Shown piece by piece: positions 53,950 through 62,022 of a stretch of DNA of 64,000 bases. Every line of letters begins with the position of its first letter. The stretch's first letter is position 1. Origin of the DNA: Lentisphaerota bacterium (GTDB taxonomy: Bacteria; Verrucomicrobiota; Kiritimatiellia; UBA8416; VGWJ01); NCBI GenBank assembly GCA_016873635.1, contig VGWJ01000004.1, positions 23,473-87,472 of the forward strand. The letters are read 5' to 3'. The position numbers and the translations under genes are program-made. Under the pieces are notes generated by a model. That model was not told the DNA's origin. It was given only the letters and a program-made list of their open reading frames with translations, and ran no database searches.

Positions 53950-54618
53950 ATGAAAACTTCCGCGCGCGTTAAGCTTGTGGCATTTCTATCCGGCGCGCTG
54001 CTCGCCGCGTCGGCCGCGTCCGCCTACGAAGTCCACAACAGCCTCAGCGTCGACTACCTTCGGCCGTCCGGCCCGGTTTGGGAGCGCGGCTTCGGATTCG
54101 ACGCCCAGTTCGGCGGATGGTTTGCGCCGCGCGCCGCCTTCGCGCTTGGCGTCGGCACGCTTCTGCTGCGGCCGCGGCCGGAAGCGACCGTCGGCCGGGC
54201 CGCCGGGGCGCTGCCGGCGGAAGTCGGGCCGGGCGTGACAGCGCCCGGCCAGATGCCTTCGTTCCTCATCGGTCCGTCCCTGTGGACGGTCATCCCGCTG
54301 GGCGAGCGCGTTTCGCTCGGCGCCGCGCTGGACGGCCGCTACGCCTTCAACCCGCACGGACCCATGCTTTACGGCAGCCGCCGCGACGGCCGCGGCAACG
54401 TGAGGGAATACCGGCAGCGCATCGATGTCTCGGACGGCCTGATCGCAAGAGCCTGCATCCAGGCCGAAGCCGCGCTGCACGCCTCGGCAACCGCCTTCGC
54501 CGGCGTGGCCTGGGAGGAAACGCTCCGCGGCTACACGGCCTCGCTGCAGGATCGGCCTCTCGGGCAGTTCGACGTGGACGGCCTCCTGTGGCGGCTGGGA
54601 TTCCGGGGCAATTGGTGA
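53950..54618 (+). CDS. Secreted outer-membrane beta-barrel-like protein 2
   Basis: 222 residues, no family recognised. Signal peptide MKTSARVKLVAFLSGALLAASAASA, beta-rich body and a terminal FRGNW. Shared architecture and similar opening pattern (DYLRPSG-VWERGFGFDAQFG versus DALFPEGELWQSGFTAEAQIG) suggest a duplicated pair with the preceding gene, 16 bases upstream. It precedes the esterase homologue by 9 bases. Confidence 0.55.
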   Translation: MKTSARVKLVAFLSGALLAASAASAYEVHNSLSVDYLRPSGPVWERGFGFDAQFGGWFAPRAAFALGVGTLLLRPRPEATVGRAAGALPAEVGPGVTAPGQMPSFLIGPSLWTVIPLGERVSLGAALDGRYAFNPHGPMLYGSRRDGRGNVREYRQRIDVSDGLIARACIQAEAALHASATAFAGVAWEETLRGYTASLQDRPLGQFDVDGLLWRLGFRGNW

Positions 54619-54627
54619 CCTGTCAGA

Positions 54628-56433
54628 ATGCGCGCAATGAACGCGAGTCCGGAACCGTTGCCCGTCCGCCGCCGCCCCGGGCGACGGCGTGGGAGATTCC
54701 TGCTCGCCCTGCTTGCCGCGAGCCTCGCCGCTCACGCCCCCGTGCGCGCGGATCTGCGTCTCCCCCGGCTGTTCAGCGAACACGCCGTTCTCCAGCGCGA
54801 CGCGCCCGTTCCGGTCTGGGGCTGGGCCGAGCCGGGCAGGGAAGTGACCGTCGCCTTCGCGGGTCAGACGCACGCGGCGGTCGCCGGCGCCGACGGCCGC
54901 TGGCAAGTCGCGCTCGATCCGATGCCGGCCTGCGCCGAGGGCCGCAGGCTGACCGTCGCGTCCGGCGGCGCCACGCTGGGCGTTGACGACGTGCTCGTGG
55001 GCGAGGTCTGGCTGGCGGCCGGCCAGGCCAACATGCGCCTGGGCGGCCCGCCCGCGGCGGACCATTCCCTGATCCGTCATTTCATGGTGGGACCGTCCAT
55101 CGCCCCCGTCCCGCGCGATACGGTGCGGCGCGGCAACTGGGAAGTGGACGCCAAGGGCACGACGGCGTTTCTCTCCGACGTGGCGGGCGGCTTCGCGCGC
55201 CGCCTGCAGTCCGCGCTGGACGTTCCCGTGGGCATGATCGTCGCCGCGCACGGCGCCACGACGGCCGCGCACTGGCTTAATCGCGAGGGACTCGATCTCT
55301 TTCCGGGCGCCTACCACCCGCCTTCCGGCGCCGAGCTGGAGGAGCAGCTTCGTGTCATGGAAGCGTGGAACGCGCGCGAGAGCGAATACGACCGGACCCG
55401 GGACATGTTCGCCCGGCGCCTCGCGGCGCGCGGCGAGGAGCTCACCGAAGCGAGGCTCGACGCCCTCATGGAACCGTTCAAGGCGTCCCTGCCGAGGCGC
55501 CACCCGTGGCCGGCGGAGAACGGCAAGATCTACAACATGATCCGCTCCGCCAACTGCTCGGTCTACAACGCCATGATCGCTCCGCTGGCGCCGTACCGGA
55601 TTCGCGGCGTGATCTGGTACCAGGGCGAATGGGACGGCGGCGCCGAGACGCGAGCCTATTTCTACCACTTCGCGCCCTTGATCGCCGGCTGGCGCGCGGC
55701 CTGGAAGCAGGGCGCCTTCCCCTTCCTGTATGTGCAGCTTCAGAACATGGACCGGGGCGAGACCCCGCCGCCGGGACAGACCTGGTCCTGGTACGCCGGC
55801 GTGCGCGAAGCGCAGCGCCTGGCCCTGCAGATGCCGGCCACGGGCATGGCCACGATCTTCGACCGGTGCCGCGGCCTGCACCCCGCGAACCGGCAGGTGC
55901 CGGCTGACCGGCTGGCGCGCTGGGCCCTGGCCTATGTCTACGGCCGCGACGGCGTGACCCCTTCCGGACCCCTGTACGAGTCTTCCGTCGCGGAAGGCGC
56001 GCAAATGCGGATTCGCTTCCGTCACGCGGAGCGCGGCCTGCTGCTGCGCGGCTTCGAGGGAGCGGAGAGCCAGTTCTGGATCCGCGCGTCCCGCGGCGAT
56101 TTCCTGCCGGCCAGGGCCGCCGTCGACGGCAATGACCTGCTCGTCTGGCATCCGCGCGTCGAGCGCCCGGCCGCCGTCCGCTACGCCTGGAACGCGGACG
56201 CGGTCGCCGTGCTTTTCAACGCGGAAGGCCTCCCGGCTTCGCCCTTCGCCACCGACGTCTCCTACCCGGCGAACTTCGCGGAGGCCCGCGCCCGCCAGGC
56301 GGCCTACAAGGAAGCCCTGCGCCGGAAGCTCGGGCGGCTTACGCCGGCGCCGTCCGGGCTGCCGCCCCCCGCGCCCGCGCCCGCCGTGCCGCCGGCGCGA
56401 AACGCGGATGGAAAACCGAACGCGGAAGATTGA
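54628..56433 (+). CDS. Secreted sialate O-acetylesterase homologue lacking the catalytic serine
   Basis: 601 residues. Basic leader and signal peptide to about residue 41 (RRRGRFLLALLAASLAAHAPVRA). The opening LPRLFSEHAVLQRDAPVPVWGW parallels the intact esterase at 42-44 kb. The nucleophile motif reads AAGQANMRLGG, with A134 where serine is expected, the GGTxxEaW block reads AHGATTAAHW, and WYQGESN has become WYQGEWD. The His block survives (RGLHPANRQ). It is probably a pseudoenzyme with a binding role, or uses another mechanism. A C-terminal Pro-rich tail follows residue 570. Operon with the two barrel-like proteins and perhaps alr. Confidence 0.82.
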   Translation: MRAMNASPEPLPVRRRPGRRRGRFLLALLAASLAAHAPVRADLRLPRLFSEHAVLQRDAPVPVWGWAEPGREVTVAFAGQTHAAVAGADGRWQVALDPMPACAEGRRLTVASGGATLGVDDVLVGEVWLAAGQANMRLGGPPAADHSLIRHFMVGPSIAPVPRDTVRRGNWEVDAKGTTAFLSDVAGGFARRLQSALDVPVGMIVAAHGATTAAHWLNREGLDLFPGAYHPPSGAELEEQLRVMEAWNARESEYDRTRDMFARRLAARGEELTEARLDALMEPFKASLPRRHPWPAENGKIYNMIRSANCSVYNAMIAPLAPYRIRGVIWYQGEWDGGAETRAYFYHFAPLIAGWRAAWKQGAFPFLYVQLQNMDRGETPPPGQTWSWYAGVREAQRLALQMPATGMATIFDRCRGLHPANRQVPADRLARWALAYVYGRDGVTPSGPLYESSVAEGAQMRIRFRHAERGLLLRGFEGAESQFWIRASRGDFLPARAAVDGNDLLVWHPRVERPAAVRYAWNADAVAVLFNAEGLPASPFATDVSYPANFAEARARQAAYKEALRRKLGRLTPAPSGLPPPAPAPAVPPARNADGKPNAED

Positions 56434-56469
56434 CGGAACCCCTCGACGGGCAACAGAGGCTTCCAGGCC

Positions 56470-57594
56470 ATGGTCAACGGATCGCACAGGCGCGTGCGCC
56501 TCGAAATCAGCGTCGGCACGCTCAAGCGGAACTACCTCCGCATCGCCGACGCGGTGAACCCCTGCCGCGTGGTGGCCGTCCTGAAAGCCAACGCCTACGG
56601 GCTGGGCGTCCAGGGCGTGGCCGGCGCCCTCGCCGAAGCCGGCGCGCCGCGCTTCGCCGTGGCCGAACTCAACGAGGCGCTCGCCTTGCGGTCCTTCGGC
56701 CGGCCCGTCCAGATTCTGGGCGGCGTGCTCGCCGACGAAATCCCCGAGGCCGTGGCCGCCGGGATCGTTCTGCCCGTCACCGATCCGGAAACCGCCCGAC
56801 TCATCAGCGCCGAAGCCGTGCGCCAGGAGCGCGCGGCCGTCTGCCAGTTCCTCGTGGACACCGGCATGGGCCGGCTGGGCATCCTCGCCGCCGACGCGGA
56901 AAACGTCGTCGCCGACGCCGTGCGGTTGCCCGGCCTGCAGTGCGAAGGGATCTACACGCACTTCCCCATGGCCTACCGCAGCGGCAGCGAGTTCACGCAG
57001 CGGCAGATCGAGATCTTTCTCGATCTGCTCGCGCGCCTGGAGCGGCGCGGCATCGCCTTCGCCCTGCGTCACATGGCCAACAGCGACGCGGTCAACAACT
57101 TCCCGCGCACGTACCGCCCGCCGTTCAATGCCGTCCGCACGGGCATCAACCTGCATGGATCGTTCGACATGGAAGGCCGCCGCGCGCTGGATCTGCGGCC
57201 GGTGCTCACGCTCAAGACGCGTCTCACCGCCGTGCGCCGGCTGCCGGCCGGGTCAACCGTCGGCTACGGCTGCACGGTCCGGCTCCCGGCCGAGACCCTG
57301 GTGGGAACGATCTCCGCCGGTTACGCCGACGGCCTGCCGCTGGCCGTGTCCAACCGCGGCCACGTGCTTATCCGCGGGCGCCCCTGCCGCATCCTGGGGC
57401 GCGTGTCCATGGACTATACGACGGTGGACCTGAGCGGCGCGCCCGACGCCCGCCCCGGCGATGAAGTCGTCTGCCTCGGGGGGGAAGGGCCGGACGCGGT
57501 CAGCGTCGAGGACTGGGCCCGCATCAAGGGCACGCATCCCTACGAGATCATCTGCTCGTTCGGCTCGCGCGTGGAGCGCTGCTACGTGGAGTAG
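56470..57594 (+). CDS. alr: Alanine racemase
   Basis: 374 residues. PLP lysine K39 in VLKANAYGLG; the second catalytic base is Y266 in VGYGCTVRLP; GISAGYADGLPLAVSNRG-like and RVSMDYTTVDL regions complete the fold. Supplies D-alanine for peptidoglycan. It lies 36 bases after the pseudoesterase gene on the same strand. Confidence 0.95.
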   Translation: MVNGSHRRVRLEISVGTLKRNYLRIADAVNPCRVVAVLKANAYGLGVQGVAGALAEAGAPRFAVAELNEALALRSFGRPVQILGGVLADEIPEAVAAGIVLPVTDPETARLISAEAVRQERAAVCQFLVDTGMGRLGILAADAENVVADAVRLPGLQCEGIYTHFPMAYRSGSEFTQRQIEIFLDLLARLERRGIAFALRHMANSDAVNNFPRTYRPPFNAVRTGINLHGSFDMEGRRALDLRPVLTLKTRLTAVRRLPAGSTVGYGCTVRLPAETLVGTISAGYADGLPLAVSNRGHVLIRGRPCRILGRVSMDYTTVDLSGAPDARPGDEVVCLGGEGPDAVSVEDWARIKGTHPYEIICSFGSRVERCYVE

Positions 57595-57627
57595 CCCGGC
57601 TTTGGGTCGCCTATACTGATCGCGCCT

Positions 57628-59289
57628 ATGAACCGCGAACGTCCGATCCGGTGGTTTGACTGCGGCCTGCTGGCGCTGGCGGCGTGGTGCCTGCTGCTGC
57701 TGGTGGGGGTCCGCCTGCGGCTCGATCTCGGATTCGCGCGGATCACGTGCGTGGGCGTGAAGAACCCCCTGGCTTTCCTGCTGGCGCTGTACGCCGCCAA
57801 GCACGCCTACATCCGGTTCTCAAGGCCGCGCCCGGCGCGCGGCAACGTGTTCCACTTCGAGCGCGAGATCCCCTTCCTGGTGTTCTTCCTGAGCGCGCTC
57901 TCCTTCTTCACCCTCACGAAGAAGCAGATCGTCAGCGCCATCACGCCGCCGGGCGAACAGTGCCGCTTTCTCACCGGCGACGAGCCTTCCTACATGCTGA
58001 TGTGCCGGAGCATCGTAATGGACGGCGACGTGAACCTCTGGAACGACAGCATGGAGCGCAGGGGCGCCGATTTCGGCTGCCCCCGCGCCGGCCCGCACAA
58101 GGCGATCGTGGACCGCGAAGGCCGACGCATCTACTCCATCCACACGGTCGGTCTGCCGCTCCTTCTGGCGCCCTTCTTCGCCCTGGCCGTCGCGACGGGC
58201 CTGGCGCCGCGTTTCGTTTGCGCCGCCGCGCTGAGCCTGCTGACGGCCGGCGGAATGGCGCTGATCTGCCGGCTGGCCGGGCGCGGCGGCGTGCCGGGAC
58301 ACATCCGCGCCGGGGTCGCCGTGCTCCTGGCCGTGACCTGCCCTCTGATGGTCTATTCGCACCAGATCTACCCCGAGACGGCGGGCATGCTGCTGATTGT
58401 GACGGCGTACCTGCTGGTCCTCCGGCCGGCGTCCGCGGTTCGCCCCGCCGGCGCAGGCGCGTTCGCCGTCGCGGCGGCCGTGGGCCTGTGCGCCGCTTAC
58501 CTGCCCTGGCTGCACATGCGCTACGCCGTATTCTCCGCCGGGCTGCTGGCGGCCTTTGCGTTTCAGCGCCGGCGCCGGCTCGCGGCCGTCGCGCTCGCCG
58601 CGGTTCCCTCTCTCGTGTCGGCCGCGCTGGTGGCGCACTTCTACACCAAGTGGTACGGCTCGCCGTGGCCCAACGCGCCGTATGCGGTGCAGGGGTGGTC
58701 AAGCACCCTCGAGCTCTCGCCGGCCCGCTTCGCGCGCTGCCTGGCGGGCATCGCGGTGGACAGCGGGTCGGGGCTGCTGGCGTGGTCGCCCTACTTTGCG
58801 TTCGTGCCCGCGGGCGTCATCTTCGCGCTGCGCGGCAACCGCGGGGAGACGCTCCTGCTGCTCGCGCCGGCGGCGTGCTACGCGGCGCTCCTGGCGACGT
58901 GGCACCACTGGTGGGGCGGCTTCTGCCCGCCGGGGCGGCTGCTCGTGCCGCTGATGCCCCTGCTGGCGCTGTGGACGGCCGCTTTTCTGACGCACAACCG
59001 CAAGCCGGAACTGACCGTCCTGTTCGGAATCCTGGCCGCCCTCGCGTTTTTCCTGACAACGCGGGCGGCCTACGGCGATTTCACGCTGCTTTACCAGAAG
59101 AAAAGCATTCTCGAAACCGCGCCCCTGTTCGGCTCGGACGTCTTCGCGCGGTTCTTCACCCCCCGCGTCTTCTTCAACGAGAACCATCCGATGCTCTACG
59201 CCGCGGCATACCTGCTGATCGTCGCCCTGCTGAATCTCTACGCGCTCGTTCCGCGCAACGGGGGCCGCACGCCCGCCGTCGCGCAGTGA
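57628..59289 (+). CDS. GT-C-like multi-pass membrane protein
   Basis: 553 residues with about ten to twelve hydrophobic segments. In the first large loop RFLTGDEPSYMLM carries the acidic G-D-E-P motif typical of GT-C glycosyltransferases/mannosyltransferase-like proteins, which use polyprenyl-phosphate sugars. No named family recognised. It follows alr by 33 bases; in light of the polyprenol-linked genes downstream (HMG-CoA reductase, phytol-kinase-like) a lipid-linked sugar step is possible but unproven. Confidence 0.6.
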   Translation: MNRERPIRWFDCGLLALAAWCLLLLVGVRLRLDLGFARITCVGVKNPLAFLLALYAAKHAYIRFSRPRPARGNVFHFEREIPFLVFFLSALSFFTLTKKQIVSAITPPGEQCRFLTGDEPSYMLMCRSIVMDGDVNLWNDSMERRGADFGCPRAGPHKAIVDREGRRIYSIHTVGLPLLLAPFFALAVATGLAPRFVCAAALSLLTAGGMALICRLAGRGGVPGHIRAGVAVLLAVTCPLMVYSHQIYPETAGMLLIVTAYLLVLRPASAVRPAGAGAFAVAAAVGLCAAYLPWLHMRYAVFSAGLLAAFAFQRRRRLAAVALAAVPSLVSAALVAHFYTKWYGSPWPNAPYAVQGWSSTLELSPARFARCLAGIAVDSGSGLLAWSPYFAFVPAGVIFALRGNRGETLLLLAPAACYAALLATWHHWWGGFCPPGRLLVPLMPLLALWTAAFLTHNRKPELTVLFGILAALAFFLTTRAAYGDFTLLYQKKSILETAPLFGSDVFARFFTPRVFFNENHPMLYAAAYLLIVALLNLYALVPRNGGRTPAVAQ

Positions 59290-59440
59290 AACCGGGTCTT
59301 GCCTCCAGCTTCCTCTGGACGGTCAGTCGCCCTCCCGCCCTTGCTCTCGGCTCATGGTGTGGCGCAGCAGACGATTGCATGGACGGTCCTCTTGGGCTAT
59401 CGTGGCGGCGGATTGAAGCGATCACGTCGGGAGGCGAAGC

Positions 59441-59593
59441 ATGCCTGTCATATCGATGTTCTACGGGATAATCGTGCATCTGTACTTCAAGGACGACCGA
59501 AGGCACAAGAAGCCGCACATCCACGTTACGTATCAGCAGTCAGAGAGGGAACTCAAAGACCCCGACTACTTCAAGCAGGCAAGAGTCGAATAG
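59441..59593 (+). pseudogene. DUF4160/DUF2442 chimeric remnant
   Basis: 50 codons, ATG at 59441, GGGAGG upstream. Residues 1-35 (MPVISMFYGIIV ... KKPHIHVTYQ) are the start of a DUF4160 protein, normally about 80-90 residues. Residues 36-50 (RELKDPDYFKQARVE, then stop) read like the middle of a DUF2442 protein, the usual downstream partner in this toxin-antitoxin-like pair. An internal deletion joining the two genes explains it best. Probably non-functional. It ends 7 bases before the HMG-CoA reductase gene. Confidence 0.6.
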
Positions 59594-59600
59594 CGTCACG

Positions 59601-60881
59601 ATGAGCGTTACGCGAAAGACCGCCGAAAGCATCCGCGATCGCCTGCTGGGCCGGTCCGACATTGACGGCTACCGCAGGCGGCTGCAGCCCCGTCCGCCGG
59701 ACGAATACCCCCTCGGCGAGCGCGTTCCGTCGGGCAACGATCACACGCGCGCAGGCCTCGCCCGCCGGCAGGACTGGCTGCGGCGGCAGGGCGTCGCCGT
59801 CGACGCCCTCGCCGGACGCGCGGCCGCCCCGGATCCGGCCGGCCTGGCCGGCAATATCGAGAACCTCGTCGGTTTCGCGCAAATCCCGGTGGGCGTCGTC
59901 GGCCCCCTCCGCGTCAACGGCACGGAAGCCAAGGGCGACTTCATTGTGCCGCTCGCCACCACGGAGGGCGCGCTTGTCGCTTCCTGCAACCGCGGCGCCT
60001 ACGCCGTCAGCCAGGCGGGCGGCGCCGCCGCCATGTGCCTGACCGAAGCCGTCACGCGCGCTCCCTGCTTCGAGTTCGACCGCATGCTCGACGCCTGTCT
60101 CTTCCTGGAATTCGTCATCGGACAGGCCTCCGGCCTCCAGGGCGTCGTATCCGGGAGTTCCCGCCACTGCCGCCTCGCCGATTTCCGCTCCACGCTCGTC
60201 GGCAAAACGCTGTACATCGGTTTTGAATACGAAACCGGCGACGCCGCCGGCCAGAACATGGTCACCCTGGCCACGGATGCGGTCTGCCGCTTCCTGGTCG
60301 AAAGGTCGCCGGTCAAGCCGCGCCGCTGGTACGTGGAAGGCAACATGTCGGGCGACAAGAAGGCGACCATGCTGTCCTTCCTCACCGCGCGCGGCAAGAA
60401 GGCCGCGGCCGAGGCCGTCATCCCCGGGCGGCTCCTGCACCGAACCATGCACGTGACGCCCGCGGAGTTCGTCGCCTACGGCCACGTGGCCGCGATGGGC
60501 GGCGCGCTGAGCGGCTCGATCGGCGTGCAGGGCCACTACGCCAACCCGCTGGCGGCGCTGTTTATCGCCTGCGGACAGGACGCGGCCTGCGTGTCGGAAG
60601 CCGCCATCGGCATGACCGACATGGCGGTGACCGACAAGGGCGAGCTTTACGTCTGCGTGACCCTGCCAAATCTCATTGTCGGCACGGTGGGCGGCGGCAC
60701 GCACCTGCCGACCGCGCGGGAATGCCTCGGCATGCTGGGGTGCGTCGGCGACAACGCGGCGCGGCGTTTCGCGGAGATCTGCGCGGCCACGGTGCTGGCG
60801 GGCGAGATATCCATCATCGCCGCGCTGGCCGCCGGCGAATTCACCTCGGCGCACGCGAAGTACGGGCGCCGGAAGCCCTAG
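59601..60881 (+). CDS. Hydroxymethylglutaryl-CoA reductase
   Basis: 426 residues. ENLVGFAQIPVGVVGPL, catalytic E122 in TTEGALVAS, D214 in DAAGQNMVTLAT, the lysine of GDKKAT (253/254), GTVGGGTHLPT and the C-terminal H418 (SAHAKY) are all present, so the active site is intact and of the class I (NADPH) kind. Makes mevalonate from HMG-CoA. The organism has IspF, so this is not needed for IPP synthesis unless other mevalonate genes exist elsewhere. Followed within 7 bases by the DUF3419 gene. Confidence 0.92.
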   Translation: MSVTRKTAESIRDRLLGRSDIDGYRRRLQPRPPDEYPLGERVPSGNDHTRAGLARRQDWLRRQGVAVDALAGRAAAPDPAGLAGNIENLVGFAQIPVGVVGPLRVNGTEAKGDFIVPLATTEGALVASCNRGAYAVSQAGGAAAMCLTEAVTRAPCFEFDRMLDACLFLEFVIGQASGLQGVVSGSSRHCRLADFRSTLVGKTLYIGFEYETGDAAGQNMVTLATDAVCRFLVERSPVKPRRWYVEGNMSGDKKATMLSFLTARGKKAAAEAVIPGRLLHRTMHVTPAEFVAYGHVAAMGGALSGSIGVQGHYANPLAALFIACGQDAACVSEAAIGMTDMAVTDKGELYVCVTLPNLIVGTVGGGTHLPTARECLGMLGCVGDNAARRFAEICAATVLAGEISIIAALAAGEFTSAHAKYGRRKP

Positions 60882-60888
60882 GCGGACA

Positions 60889-61995
60889 ATGCCCGACGAA
60901 CTCCAGGAACGGGCGCGGTTCGACTTCGTGCGCTACGCCAACTGCTGGGAAGACGCCGATGTGCTGATCGAAGCGCTTCGTCCCGGGCCGGGCCGGCGCA
61001 TTCTTTCCGTCGCCTCCGGCGGCGACAACTCCTTCGCGCTGGCGGCCGCGGGCGCGGAGGTTGTGGCCGCCGATCTGAGCGCCGCCCAGCTCGCCTGCGC
61101 GGAACTGAAAATCGCGGCCATCCGGCGTCTCGACCACGCCGGGGTCCTGGCTTTCCTGGGCATCCGCCCGGCGGAGGACCGGCTTGGCGTCTACGCCCGG
61201 CTCCGTCCCGACCTCACGCCCGCCGCGGCGGCGTTCTGGGACGCCACGCCCGCCGCGGTGTCCGGCGGAATCGTGCATGCCGGCAAGTTCGAGCGCTACT
61301 TCGGCCTGTTCCGCCGCCGCGTGCTGCCCCTCGCCCACGGCCGCCGCCGCGTTGCGGCGCTGCTCTCCCCCCGCCCCGTCGCGGAACGCCGCGCGTTCCA
61401 CGACCGCCGGTGGAACAACCTGCGCTGGCGCATGATCTTCCACGTGTTCTTCAGCCGCTTCATCATGGGCCGCCTCGGGCGGGATCCGGAGTTCTTCAGG
61501 TACGTCGAAGGCTCGGTCGCGGACCGCATCCTGGCGCGCGCCCGCTACGCCCTCACGGAGCTGCCGACGCACGCCAACCCGTACCTGAGCTACATCCTCA
61601 CCGGCAACTTCACGCACGCCCTGCCGCCGTACCTGGAGCCGGAACGCTTTGACGCCTTGCGCGAGGGCCTCCAGCGCGTCACGCTGTTCCGGGGGACCGT
61701 CCAGGACGCCGCGGCCGCGCACGCGGCACGCGGCTTCGACGGCTTCAACCTGTCCGACATCTTCGAATACCTCGACCCGCCCGCCTGCGCCGACATCTTC
61801 CGCCGTCTGCTGGCGCACGCGCGACCCGGCGCGCGGCTCGCCTACTGGAACATGCTCGCCCCGCGTTCGCATCCGGCGGAACTGGACGGCCGCGTCCGCC
61901 CCCTGCCCGAGCTGTCCACGCGCCTTTTTCAAAACGATCGGGCCTTCTTCTACAGCGCGTTCGTGGTTGAGGAGTGCCTGGGGTCCGAAGCTTGA
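60889..61995 (+). CDS. BtaA-like DUF3419 3-amino-3-carboxypropyltransferase family protein
   Basis: 368 residues. RYANCWEDADVLIEAL (CWED at 19-22) and the AdoMet-site LSVASGGDNSFALAAAGAEVVAADLS identify the DUF3419/BtaA family. BtaA transfers an aminocarboxypropyl group from AdoMet to diacylglycerol in betaine-lipid synthesis. No BtaB-like N-methyltransferase follows, so the product may differ. It is cotranscribed with HMG-CoA reductase and the downstream kinase-like gene. Confidence 0.82.
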   Translation: MPDELQERARFDFVRYANCWEDADVLIEALRPGPGRRILSVASGGDNSFALAAAGAEVVAADLSAAQLACAELKIAAIRRLDHAGVLAFLGIRPAEDRLGVYARLRPDLTPAAAAFWDATPAAVSGGIVHAGKFERYFGLFRRRVLPLAHGRRRVAALLSPRPVAERRAFHDRRWNNLRWRMIFHVFFSRFIMGRLGRDPEFFRYVEGSVADRILARARYALTELPTHANPYLSYILTGNFTHALPPYLEPERFDALREGLQRVTLFRGTVQDAAAAHAARGFDGFNLSDIFEYLDPPACADIFRRLLAHARPGARLAYWNMLAPRSHPAELDGRVRPLPELSTRLFQNDRAFFYSAFVVEECLGSEA

Positions 61996-62022
61996 CGGTC
62001 GGCGACCGGAGGCGAACAGACG

